A stretch of DNA of 64,000 nucleotides from Anaerolineales bacterium (GTDB lineage: Bacteria; Chloroflexota; Anaerolineae; Anaerolineales; Villigracilaceae): contig JABTTV010000001.1 of the NCBI GenBank assembly GCA_015075725.1, forward strand, positions 3,711,223-3,775,222, given 5' to 3'. This document shows positions 18,326 to 26,054 of the stretch, in pieces (the first letter of the stretch is position 1; the number at the start of each line of letters is the position of its first letter). The position numbers and the translations under genes were made by a program. The notes below the pieces were generated by a model. That model made no database searches and was not told the DNA's origin. It worked only from the letters and a program-made list of their open reading frames with translations.

Positions 18326-19025
18326 CCACCAGGCGTATCGTTCGCCGGGCGCGCCGGGCGAGATCGCTGTCGTGTGTGACCATCAATATCGTCTTACCCG
18401 ACTCGACAAGGGTTTCGAACAAACGGAAGATCATCTCGGTGGATTTGGAATCAAGGTTGCCAGTGGGCTCGTCCGCTGTGAGCAGGACGGGGTCATTTGC
18501 CAGCGCGCGGGCGATCGCCACACATTGTTGTCCGCCGCCGGATAACGCGCTCGGCAGATGATGGGCATGATCCGCCATGCCAACCAGTTCAAGCAGGCGC
18601 ATGGCCTGATCGGCACGATCAGGGCGGGGATATCGCGAACCGTAATCCATTGCCAGCAAAATATTTTCGACTGCGGTGAGGGTTGGGAGGAGCTGAAAGA
18701 ACTGGAATATCACGCCAATGGAGCGCCCGCGCCAGAGCGCGATCTCCTCTTCACTAAATTCGTGAATGGGATGGTTATCCACAAAGACCTCGCCGGAGGT
18801 GGGTTTGTCGATCCCGGTAATGACGTTGATCAGCGTGGATTTTCCGCTGCCGGATTTCCCGATAATGGAAACGAACGCCCCCGGCTCGACCTTCAGATCG
18901 ATCCCCTTCAAGGCTGTGAACGTGCCTGCCGAACTACGGTACGTTTTCACCACGTTGCACAGGTCAACCAATTCCTTGTTGTCTTCGATACCTGAACCGA
19001 TCGCCGATGGATTGAGACGAATCAT
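18291..19025 (-). CDS. ABC transporter ATP-binding protein (LolD/MacB class), first ATPase
   Basis: From ATG 19025 the protein has 244 residues. The longer frame starting at 19064 would overlap the divergent thioesterase gene and pass through the promoter, so the inner ATG is chosen. Motifs are Walker A GKSGSGKST, Q-loop IFQFFQLLPTLT, Walker B VLLTADEPTGNLD and VTHDSD. The signature motif is unusual: LSGGGQQCVAIARA, with an extra Gly and a Cys where the family has Arg (LSGGQQQRVAIARA). The ATP-contacting serine and glycines are kept, so activity is possible but the site may be weakened. It is first gene of the three-gene export operon and shares a bidirectional -10 region with the thioesterase. 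Confidence 0.85.
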   Translation of the reverse strand: MIRLNPSAIGSGIEDNKELVDLCNVVKTYRSSAGTFTALKGIDLKVEPGAFVSIIGKSGSGKSTLINVITGIDKPTSGEVFVDNHPIHEFSEEEIALWRGRSIGVIFQFFQLLPTLTAVENILLAMDYGSRYPRPDRADQAMRLLELVGMADHAHHLPSALSGGGQQCVAIARALANDPVLLTADEPTGNLDSKSTEMIFRLFETLVESGKTILMVTHDSDLARRARRTIRLVDGRIQDEFVNR

Positions 19026-19031
19026 ACCCAG

Positions 19032-19039
19032 AGTATAAT
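19032..19039. promoter_or_regulatory. Bidirectional -10 element between ABC operon and thioesterase gene
   Basis: The 8-base AGTATAAT reads TATAAT on the plus strand (19034-19039), 7 bases before ATG 19047, and TATACT on the minus strand (19037-19032), 6 bases before ATG 19025. Both genes would be leaderless. A plus-strand TTGAGA (19012-19017) with 16-base spacing is a fair -35. Confidence 0.6.
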
Positions 19040-19046
19040 CCGGCTC

Positions 19047-19523
19047 ATGCCAAAAATAAAACAAGCCAATTCACGACATTGCTTCGTCTGCGGGCTGGAA
19101 AACCCGGTGGGATTGCATCTGCATTTCTACGAAACCGGGCCCGGCGAGGTGGAAACCCAATACGTCGCGCCAAGCCATTTTCAAGGTTATCCCGGCGTCT
19201 TACACGGCGGGATCGTTGCCGCCATCATCGATGAGGTCACCGGGCGGGCCTACTTGGGGAGCGACCCGCAAAAACCGCGCTTTATGTTCACGGGAAAGCT
19301 CGAAGTGAAGTATCGCAAAAACGTTCCCGTGGAAAAGTTATTGAAGATCATTGGAAAGACCGGGAAAGACAAGGGCAGGGTCGCCGAAGCGTGGGCGGGA
19401 ATCTACGATGCCGAAACAGAGGAATTGCTTGCAGAAGGCACAGGGATGCACATCAATGTGTCAAAAGACCAATTCGATATGAGCAAGCTGGAAGAACTGG
19501 GCTGGAGAGTTTATCCAGAGTAA
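19047..19523 (+). CDS. PaaI-like hot-dog thioesterase family protein
   Basis: The 158-residue product is a single hot-dog domain. CFVCGLENPVGLHLHFY at the N-terminus and GVLHGGIVAAIIDEVTG (about 51-67) are the pattern of the 4HBT/PaaI thioesterase family; the Gly-rich turn and the Asp/Glu of the helix carry the catalytic function. It probably hydrolyses an acyl-CoA or other thioester; the substrate is unknown. No ribosome site lies before ATG 19047, and a -10 box ends 7 bases upstream, so the message is predicted leaderless. The gene diverges from the ABC export operon. Confidence 0.8.
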   Translation: MPKIKQANSRHCFVCGLENPVGLHLHFYETGPGEVETQYVAPSHFQGYPGVLHGGIVAAIIDEVTGRAYLGSDPQKPRFMFTGKLEVKYRKNVPVEKLLKIIGKTGKDKGRVAEAWAGIYDAETEELLAEGTGMHINVSKDQFDMSKLEELGWRVYPE

Positions 19524-19561
19524 ATAGCGTAGCTCACGCCTGAAGCGTGACCTACGCTATT
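19523..19561. repeat. REP-like palindromic element, copy 1 (may also terminate transcription)
   Basis: A hairpin of 17 positions per arm (19523-19539 with 19545-19561), one C-C mismatch and a CTGAA loop. The core TCACGC-loop-GCGTGA also occurs at 49254-49274, which points to a dispersed repeat family. It begins on the last base of the thioesterase stop codon. Confidence 0.65.
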
Positions 19562-19624
19562 CTGCCTGTTACTTTTTTCGACCTCCTGCAACATATAGAT
19601 GTGTACACACATTACAGGAGGTAT

Positions 19625-20197
19625 ATGACCACCCTAATGAACATGAAAATCAAGGACCGTGATGAAGACGACCTGGCGCGCAAAGCGATCACGGATGTGG
19701 ACGCTTTCGCGGAGCTGTACCGCCAGCACGTGACCAGGGTCTATCGTTATCACATGGCGCACATCGGCAATATCAAGGACGCCGAAGACCTGACCTCACA
19801 AACGTTTATTGCGGCAATGGAGGGGATACGCTCGTTTCGGGGCGAAGGCTCGTTCGCGGCATGGATCATGGGAATCGCCTCAAAGAAGCGATCGATGTTC
19901 TTTCGCGGAAACATGCACGAGGTTCCGTTGGAGGCGGCGGAGCAATATCCAACCCCGAACCTACCGACGGACAAAGCCGCCATGGCGCGCATCCGGCTCG
20001 AAGCCATCGCCCAGGCGCTCCGCCAGATCACGCATGAACGGGCTGAAGCCATAACACTGATCTATTTCGGAGGATTGAATTACGCGGAAGCTTCGCGCGT
20101 GATGAACAAGAACGAAGCAGCCGTCAAAATGCTTGTCTCTCGCGGATTGCATGACCTGCGCGAGAGAACCTCCCTCAGAATGGAGGTGGAAGAATGA
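19625..20197 (+). CDS. ECF-type RNA polymerase sigma factor
   Basis: From ATG 19625, with AGGAGGT 3 bases upstream, the protein has 190 residues; the upstream in-frame extension crosses the REP element and is rejected. It has sigma region 2 (AFAELYRQHVTRVYRYH, then AEDLTSQTFIAAME) and region 4 (LIYFGGLNYAEASRVMNKNEAAVKML), the usual ECF layout. A palindrome TGTGTACACA lies just upstream of the ribosome site (near 19597-19606) and could be an operator. The last 4 bases (ATGA) overlap the large membrane protein gene, the usual arrangement for a sigma factor and its anti-sigma factor. Confidence 0.85.
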   Translation: MTTLMNMKIKDRDEDDLARKAITDVDAFAELYRQHVTRVYRYHMAHIGNIKDAEDLTSQTFIAAMEGIRSFRGEGSFAAWIMGIASKKRSMFFRGNMHEVPLEAAEQYPTPNLPTDKAAMARIRLEAIAQALRQITHERAEAITLIYFGGLNYAEASRVMNKNEAAVKMLVSRGLHDLRERTSLRMEVEE

Positions 20198-23097
20198 ACG
20201 AATTCGACAAGAATAACGAGATCGAAAAATACCTCGAGGAAAGCGCGGATCAGATACGACCAAACCTCGTCTTCAAAGCGGAACTGGAGGAAAAACTCCG
20301 CGCGGCGCACAGACCGAAGAAAAATCTTCAATCGCTTTTCAGGGGGATTCAAGCCCAAGGAATGGGAAGAACGACGGCAAACCTCTTTTCGGCCCTGACT
20401 GGAATCGTCGCCCTTGCCGCGGTGATCGTGTTCATGGTGTGGATCTTCCAGGAACTGCGCCCGCATGAAAATTTCGGCAGCAGCGAAGGCTTCGTTTGCC
20501 CGGTCACACCCCCGAACGGCAGCCTGCCTCCCGGCGAGACGGTCGAGTCGCAATATTATCTCGGTAACGGCGAATTATGGACGACGCTCTGGCCTGATGG
20601 AAAGATCATCATGCAGTCACACAACGTGGAGCCAGACGGCTCGTTTGCGATGAAGTGGAGTTTCGTGCGTGGGGATGACGTTTCGGGCGCGTTGACCGTC
20701 GAAGGGCGGCGGCTCGACGCCGAAGCCGAACCTTTACGCGCCTTCATCACGGACGGCTACGGCGACACCGGGCTGCAAATCCTTGCCTTGATCTTCCCCA
20801 CTACAGGCTGTTGGGAGGTGACCGGTCGTGTCGGCGAAGCTTCGCTGACCTTTGTGACCGAGGTGGTCTACCAGATCGATGCGACCCCGGTCGCTGAAGC
20901 AACGCCTGGCGTGATCATCGACCCGAACGCCACACCCAGCAACACCTCAGCAGGCGGCTACGACTTCCGCGGCGGGAAGTTGTTCCTTGCACAGCCACTG
21001 CCCGAGTCACCTACCAGTGCAAATGTATACGCTTACATCACAGATGCGCCAGCCACCGCCGAGCAGGCGCGCGCGCTGGCAGATCAGTTCGGGCTGCAAG
21101 GCGATCTTTATACAACTCCGTTCCCCCAGTTACCGGATCGGACCGGGTATGTGATCTCGGATGGGAAACGCCTGCTGACGATCTATACCGCGAATTATTT
21201 TACCTACTCTGCAGACGTTCAAACAACGAGCCGCGGCTTCTATGGCGCGTCCAATGCAAACGCCGAATCCATCATCAGAGACTTCCTGACAAAGCACGGC
21301 TTCGACTTCGCCTATCGAGTCTCAGAGGACGGAAATGGAATGTACTCCGTTCATCAGCTTTCGCCGGATGGCATGCCGATGATGTTCGACACATTCACCA
21401 TGTGGGTCTCACGCATCACGCTCGGCAAGGACGGCGAAGTCGCCTATGCGGAATTCAACCTTATGAACTACGACCCGACCCCGATCGGAAGCTACGGCAT
21501 CATCAACGCCCAGGACGCCCTCGACGCGGTGCTTTCGGGAGACGCACAGACAGGCACGTTGGAGACGGGCTACGGACCGAGCACCGAGCCGCCGCTGGTT
21601 TGGCACAGGGAATATCCCGATAACGAGCACGTCACCATTTCAGCCAGCCTAACAAAATACGACTCCACCCAGAATGACGGACGCTCCCTGCTGCTCCTGG
21701 ATGGCATCCAAGCCATTGGCGAGACAGCCGAGTTGGAAACCCTGAACAATTATATGTTTGTCGTAGTCACGGGCCAGTTCGTGTTCGAGAATGGTGTCCG
21801 CAAATTCAGCGTGGAAGAATTGGAGACCAGCATACCGCAGATGAATATCGCGGGCTCCCTTCGCAATGAGAGCGGTGAGATCATCATCCGGGGCGATGGC
21901 GGCGATGAATACATCGTTCTCGACCCGCCCACAGACCTGCCGCTGAACACAGACACTGAAAAATCCTACCTTAACATTGGCGGTATCCTCACGGATGGAA
22001 AATTGGATTGGTCGTCGATCCAATTCTATGCCGACATCAACAGCATGGGCGGAGGCGGAGGCGGGGGCGGTTACGGCTTCTATCCGCTCAACTTAAGCGG
22101 AACCCCGATTCCCTTCCCCACGCTTGCCGCAACTGAAGAGAGGTACACTCCCGAAGAGCTTGCCGCCTTTTTGCAATACACTGTCAAAGATGGCGATACA
22201 TTGGAAAGCATCGCTGCCGAGTTCAACATTTCTGCCGAAGACATCATGAGCGCCAACTACCTGACCGATCATGAAATCGGCGCGGGATGGGTGCTTGTTC
22301 TGCCGGGCGTTCCAGCTCCCGCAAGGTTCGACGGCGTTGAAGGTGTGGTCGAGCATACGGTTTTTGTAAAACCGGACGGACGCGAACGAACAGAGTACAC
22401 CTTCATACTCAAAGAGAACGGGCAGTATTACCATCTCGAAGGTGAGAACCTCGACGATCTCCTGCGGGTTGAAAACCTACCCGTCGCGATCTGGGGAAGC
22501 ATCCGCTACGATACCGCCGGATTCCCGCGTCTAAGCCTTGAAAAGTTCGAGGAACTTTACCCCGGTTTGGAATTCCAGGTCTTGAGAGGTATCCAAGAGT
22601 TGAGAGATTACAACGGCACCCAGCTTGTCCTCTTCAACCACGAAGGCGAGACTTATGTTCAACTCGTCCCGAGCGGCGCTTCTGCGGATTCGAATTATTA
22701 TCCGGACGGCGAGATCCTCATCCAGGCTTTGATCGTGCCAGGTGAGACCTTTGCGGGATACCCCACGGTGCGCGTGTTCTATTCCTCCCCTGCGATCGAC
22801 CCCAGCTCGGGACAGCCGCTCGAACTGCCTTCAATGGCTGACATGGACCGCCCCCTGCCGGACCCGTTCGGGAACAACGACAATTACGTCCCGCCCGATC
22901 TCGTTATCGAGACTGTTGAGCTGGTGTATTACACCATGGATCCGTTGATGCAATATGATTCGCCGGGACCAGCGAGCAGCCCGCAATACGTTCAACCTGT
23001 ATGGCACCTGCACGGCCGTTACACTAACGGCGGCGAAGCAGACATCCTTGTGCAGGCATTGAAGCGGGAATTCCTCTCGCCCTTTGCTTCGCCATAA
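20194..23097 (+). CDS. Probable membrane anti-sigma factor with large extracytoplasmic region and LysM domain
   Basis: A 967-residue, single-pass membrane protein. The N-terminal about 60 residues are charged and cytoplasmic, one membrane helix spans about 63-88 (SALTGIVALAAVIVFMVWI), and nearly 880 residues lie outside. The outer part has repeated beta-rich domains, a run of seven glycines near residue 618, and one LysM domain (YTVKDGDTLESIAAEFNISA, about 658-706), which binds N-acetylglucosamine polymers such as peptidoglycan. The overlap with the ECF sigma gene implies it sequesters that sigma factor; no zinc anti-sigma motif (HxxxCxxC) is seen. The design suggests a cell-wall sensor controlling transcription. 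A terminator follows. Confidence 0.65.
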   Translation: MNEFDKNNEIEKYLEESADQIRPNLVFKAELEEKLRAAHRPKKNLQSLFRGIQAQGMGRTTANLFSALTGIVALAAVIVFMVWIFQELRPHENFGSSEGFVCPVTPPNGSLPPGETVESQYYLGNGELWTTLWPDGKIIMQSHNVEPDGSFAMKWSFVRGDDVSGALTVEGRRLDAEAEPLRAFITDGYGDTGLQILALIFPTTGCWEVTGRVGEASLTFVTEVVYQIDATPVAEATPGVIIDPNATPSNTSAGGYDFRGGKLFLAQPLPESPTSANVYAYITDAPATAEQARALADQFGLQGDLYTTPFPQLPDRTGYVISDGKRLLTIYTANYFTYSADVQTTSRGFYGASNANAESIIRDFLTKHGFDFAYRVSEDGNGMYSVHQLSPDGMPMMFDTFTMWVSRITLGKDGEVAYAEFNLMNYDPTPIGSYGIINAQDALDAVLSGDAQTGTLETGYGPSTEPPLVWHREYPDNEHVTISASLTKYDSTQNDGRSLLLLDGIQAIGETAELETLNNYMFVVVTGQFVFENGVRKFSVEELETSIPQMNIAGSLRNESGEIIIRGDGGDEYIVLDPPTDLPLNTDTEKSYLNIGGILTDGKLDWSSIQFYADINSMGGGGGGGGYGFYPLNLSGTPIPFPTLAATEERYTPEELAAFLQYTVKDGDTLESIAAEFNISAEDIMSANYLTDHEIGAGWVLVLPGVPAPARFDGVEGVVEHTVFVKPDGRERTEYTFILKENGQYYHLEGENLDDLLRVENLPVAIWGSIRYDTAGFPRLSLEKFEELYPGLEFQVLRGIQELRDYNGTQLVLFNHEGETYVQLVPSGASADSNYYPDGEILIQALIVPGETFAGYPTVRVFYSSPAIDPSSGQPLELPSMADMDRPLPDPFGNNDNYVPPDLVIETVELVYYTMDPLMQYDSPGPASSPQYVQPVWHLHGRYTNGGEADILVQALKREFLSPFASP

Positions 23098-23117
23098 CGA
23101 TCCGGACGTTAAAATCC

Positions 23118-23152
23118 TTACCGCCATCTTTCCGATGGCGGTAAAATTTTTT
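23118..23152 (+). terminator. Intrinsic terminator overlapping the next promoter
   Basis: A perfect 11-base stem (23118-23128 with 23134-23144) has a 5-base loop and a T tract. The end of the stem and the T tract also contain the TAAAAT box of the next gene. Confidence 0.85.
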
Positions 23153-23154
23153 AA
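23142..23154 (+). promoter_or_regulatory. -10 box of the TRIC-like gene inside the terminator (leaderless start)
   Basis: TAAAAT at 23142-23147 is 7 bases before ATG 23155. No Shine-Dalgarno sequence is present between them. Confidence 0.45.
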
Positions 23155-23757
23155 ATGGACCAGATTCTTTTTATCCTGACCTACATTGCTGTCACAGCCT
23201 CATCCGTATCAGGCGCGCTTGAAGCCCGCAAACACCAGATGGACATTGTCGGCGCAACGACCATCGCTTATGTAAACGCCTTCGGCGGTGGAACCCTGCG
23301 AGATATGATGCTCGGCCGCACTCCGGTCTTCTGGATCGACGACCCCTGGCTGACTGTCACCACCTTTGTCTTCGCGATCATTACGTTCTATCGGCTCGAT
23401 ACCTTATCGAAACGACTGCTCATTGTGGCAGACGCCATCGGTCTCAGTATTTTCAGCATCCTCGGCGCGACCTACGCCCTGCAATTGAATATCTCCCCTA
23501 TCGTGGCGATCCTAATGGGCGTAGTCACGGGTATCTTTGGCGGCGTGCTGCGCGATGTTCTCAGCAACCGCATTCCCAACGTGTTCCGCCAAAGCACTGA
23601 ACTCTATGCAACCTGTTCGTTCATCGGGACCAGCCTTTTCATCGTTCTTGACGCATTTGAGATAAATGCCTTATTTGCATCGCTCACCGGCGCGGTAATT
23701 GTATTCATCCTGCGGCTTTTCGCCGTCGGCTTCAAAGTGACTCTCCCGCCTCCATAA
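23155..23757 (+). CDS. TRIC/UPF0126 family membrane protein (YicG-like cation channel)
   Basis: A 200-residue protein with six to seven membrane helices arranged as two UPF0126 halves. The first half contains GALEARKHQMDIVGATTIAY and FGGGTLRDMMLGRTPVFW, and the second repeats the pattern as GVVTGIFGGVLRDVL. The GGG/GGVLRD motifs line the pore in the trimeric intracellular cation channel family, whose prokaryotic members conduct monovalent cations. The start at 23155 follows directly on a -10 box. It is not obviously linked in function to its neighbours. Confidence 0.82.
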   Translation: MDQILFILTYIAVTASSVSGALEARKHQMDIVGATTIAYVNAFGGGTLRDMMLGRTPVFWIDDPWLTVTTFVFAIITFYRLDTLSKRLLIVADAIGLSIFSILGATYALQLNISPIVAILMGVVTGIFGGVLRDVLSNRIPNVFRQSTELYATCSFIGTSLFIVLDAFEINALFASLTGAVIVFILRLFAVGFKVTLPPP

Positions 23758-23783
23758 GGAACGCATTTTATCACCTCGCTGGG

Positions 23784-23789
23784 TATAAT
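23784..23789 (+). promoter_or_regulatory. -10 box upstream of the FAD-subunit gene
   Basis: TATAAT is 22 bases before ATG 23812, with a GGAG ribosome site between them. It drives a conventional leader. Confidence 0.55.
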
Positions 23790-23811
23790 CAAAGCCTGGA
23801 GACACAATACC

Positions 23812-24564
23812 ATGATCACAACCTATCACAGACCCCAGACACTCGATGAAGCCCTCGCGCTTCTGAATCAACCGAACACCATGCCCCTCGGCGGCGGGAC
23901 GCTTCTCTCCCGTTCCGCAACGGATTCTGTTTCCGTCGTCGACCTCCAACGCCTTGGGCTGGATTCGCTCCGCGCCAACGGCAGTGAATTCGTCATCGGC
24001 GCGACATGCACGCTTCAATCTCTGTACGAAGACAGCAACTCCCCCGAACCGCTGAAAACAGCGCTCAAGCTCGAAGCGCCGCTCAACATTCGGAATGCCG
24101 CCACCGTTGCAGGAACCATCGTTGCAAGCGACGGCCGCTCCCCGTTCGTTACCATGCTCCTCGCGATGGATGCAAAAATGGACTATAGCCCATTGACCGC
24201 AGGCAATCCAAATTCCACCGTCCTCGGTCTGGGCGAATATCTCCTTACCCGCCCGCGCGGGCTTGTCACCTCCATCATCATCCCACTCAACACCAAAAAT
24301 GCCTTCCAATTCGTATCGAAAACCCCCGCCGATAAACCTGTCGTCTGCGCTGCGTTGGCGAAATGGAACTCGGGCCGCACGCGGCTGACCCTGGGCGGAT
24401 ATGGCAAAACCCCACTGCTTGCCATGGACGGCACCGAAGCGAATGGAATCGAAGAAGCCGCCATGAACGCCTACCACGAAGCGAGCGATGAATGGGCATC
24501 CGCCGAATACCGCATGGACACCGCTTCTGTGCTGGCGAAGCGTTGTTTGGAGTCCATCGCGTAA
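23812..24564 (+). CDS. FAD-binding subunit of a molybdenum hydroxylase (YgfM/CoxM-like)
   Basis: This 250-residue protein is the medium FAD subunit of the xanthine dehydrogenase family. It has the two flavin loops: PLGGGTLLSRS near residue 24 and APLNIRNAATVAGTIVAS near 90, and its length fits YgfM (about 260). The catalytic subunit is not adjacent. The nearest candidate in the window is the fused iron-sulfur/molybdopterin enzyme at 37211-40216, which lacks an FAD domain, so the two could form one enzyme. It begins after a TATAAT box with a GGAG ribosome site and seems to head a small operon with the next two genes. Confidence 0.8.
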   Translation: MITTYHRPQTLDEALALLNQPNTMPLGGGTLLSRSATDSVSVVDLQRLGLDSLRANGSEFVIGATCTLQSLYEDSNSPEPLKTALKLEAPLNIRNAATVAGTIVASDGRSPFVTMLLAMDAKMDYSPLTAGNPNSTVLGLGEYLLTRPRGLVTSIIIPLNTKNAFQFVSKTPADKPVVCAALAKWNSGRTRLTLGGYGKTPLLAMDGTEANGIEEAAMNAYHEASDEWASAEYRMDTASVLAKRCLESIA

Positions 24565-24627
24565 GATCGCACAGGCATGACACCCCTTCGGAGTTGTCTT
24601 TTCCGGAGCGCAAATCTAAAACCATTT

Positions 24628-24642
24628 GACCCCTTCGGGGTC
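24628..24642. other. Small perfect hairpin with UUCG-type loop
   Basis: A 15-base hairpin with a CTTCG centre lies in the 89-base gap before the 92-residue gene, and a similar imperfect one lies about 55 bases upstream (near 24578-24597). No T tract follows, so it is not a standard terminator; it may affect mRNA stability. Confidence 0.4.
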
Positions 24643-24653
24643 GGGAATTTCCA

Positions 24654-24932
24654 ATGACCCCCACAAATAAAATCAAAGCCTTCGAAGAGATCGCGCGACT
24701 CTTCGACATCTCGAACGAAAGCGCGAAGTATTTCCTCAACCACGTGCAGAAAAGTTTCAAGGTCGAACGTCCGCCGCATAAACTCATCCTCGAATTCGTG
24801 CAGGGACAGAACTACGGATTCAAACCCACACCCTACGACGTAGCCTCGGCGATGAAGGAGAGCGGGGTTTGGAATTACGACCTCGGCTCACCGCCGCCCG
24901 TGGTGGAAGATGAGGAGGATATCTACCGATGA
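24654..24932 (+). CDS. Small protein of unknown function
   Basis: A 92-residue, acidic, soluble protein that I do not recognise. The N-terminal half is predicted helical (KIKAFEEIARLFDISNESAK), there are no Cys residues, no membrane segment and no known motif, and the tail is very acidic (EDEEDIYR). The last 4 bases (ATGA) overlap the alcohol dehydrogenase start, so it is expressed with that gene. The codon use and tight coupling support it being a real gene; function cannot be assigned. Confidence 0.6.
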   Translation: MTPTNKIKAFEEIARLFDISNESAKYFLNHVQKSFKVERPPHKLILEFVQGQNYGFKPTPYDVASAMKESGVWNYDLGSPPPVVEDEEDIYR

Positions 24933-25960
24933 GAGCCGCTGTCTTTTACGAATGCGGCGATGCTTCGAAGATCCAGATCGCCGAAGTCCCGATGCCGGAG
25001 ATCAAGCCGGGACAGGTCTTGATTCAAGTCCATGCCAGCGCGTTCAATCACCTTGAGTTGTGGTCGCTGCACGGACCCGCCGACGAGAGTTATCACTTCC
25101 CGATGTGGACGGGATCGGACATCTCTGGCGTGATCTCAAAGGTCGCGCCGGATGTGAAGGATTGGAAAGCGGGCGATGCGGTCGTGGTCAACCCGTCGCT
25201 TTCATGTGGACAATGCGAGCATTGCCAGAGAGGAGGCGTCACTTTATGTGATGATTACGATATTCTCGGCTCGAACGGGGGCGGCGGCAATGCCGAATAC
25301 ATTGCAGCGAATGCGGACAAACTGATGAAACTCCCGCCGGGATTCGATTTCGTCACAGCTGCGGCCGCTCCCCTTGCGTACCAGACCGCCTGGCGAGCGA
25401 TCGTTACGCGCGGAAAAATCATCAGCGGAGAGACCGTTCTGGTGCTCGGAGCAAGCGGCGGCGTGGCGGTAGCCGCGATCCAGATCTGTCACATGCTCGG
25501 GGCGAGAGTCATCGCGATCACCAGTTCATCCGAAAAGATGGAGAAGGCGAAACTTGCAGGCGCGGACTTTGCCGTGGACCGCAGTGAAGGCAAGCCCTTC
25601 GAGGAAGCGCTCAACTTCACAGGCGGGCGCGGTGTGGATGCGGTGATCGAGAACGTCGGCGCGTTGACCTGGGGCGACAGCCAGAAAGTTTTACGCAAAG
25701 GCGGGCGCATCGTTACCTACGGGCGAACCACAGGGCGCGAAGCCACCACCAACCTCTCGCTCCTGTTCTGGAACGAGCAAACCCACATCGGCACGACGAT
25801 GGGTAGTTTGCAGGACTTCAAGGAGATGATGGAACACGTCTTCAACGGCAAGTTGACGCCCATCGTCGATTCGGTTTATCCGCTGGAGAAGGCAAGGGAG
25901 GCGTACGAACGGTATGAAAAGGGAGAGCAGTTTGGGAAGGTTGTGTTGAAGGTGAAATAA
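24929..25960 (+). CDS. Zinc-binding medium-chain alcohol dehydrogenase/quinone oxidoreductase family
   Basis: The 343-residue enzyme has a GroES-like N-terminal domain with the structural-zinc cysteines in SCGQCEHCQRGGVTLC (about 92-107). The NAD(P) Rossmann fold carries VLVLGASGGVAVAAIQ (about 168-183). The usual catalytic-zinc Cys near residue 40 is not evident (the segment reads ASAFNHLELWSLHG), which brings it closer to the quinone-oxidoreductase side of the family. It follows the 92-residue gene with a 4-base overlap. Substrate unknown; a reductase for an alpha,beta-unsaturated carbonyl is possible. Confidence 0.78.
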   Translation: MRAAVFYECGDASKIQIAEVPMPEIKPGQVLIQVHASAFNHLELWSLHGPADESYHFPMWTGSDISGVISKVAPDVKDWKAGDAVVVNPSLSCGQCEHCQRGGVTLCDDYDILGSNGGGGNAEYIAANADKLMKLPPGFDFVTAAAAPLAYQTAWRAIVTRGKIISGETVLVLGASGGVAVAAIQICHMLGARVIAITSSSEKMEKAKLAGADFAVDRSEGKPFEEALNFTGGRGVDAVIENVGALTWGDSQKVLRKGGRIVTYGRTTGREATTNLSLLFWNEQTHIGTTMGSLQDFKEMMEHVFNGKLTPIVDSVYPLEKAREAYERYEKGEQFGKVVLKVK

Positions 25961-26015
25961 TTTCACTTGTTTGCGCCGTATTTCCCAATCTCAAACATCC
26001 CCAATCCCATCCATA

Positions 26016-26044
26016 TTGACTTAATTCCCCCCAGCCAATAAAAT
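26016..26044 (+). promoter_or_regulatory. Sigma-70-type promoter of the electron-transfer module
   Basis: TTGACT (26016-26021) and TAAAAT (26039-26044) are separated by 17 bases. The ATG is 10 bases further on, so the leader is expected to be only a few bases long. Confidence 0.65.
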
Positions 26045-26054
26045 CCCCGTCCTG

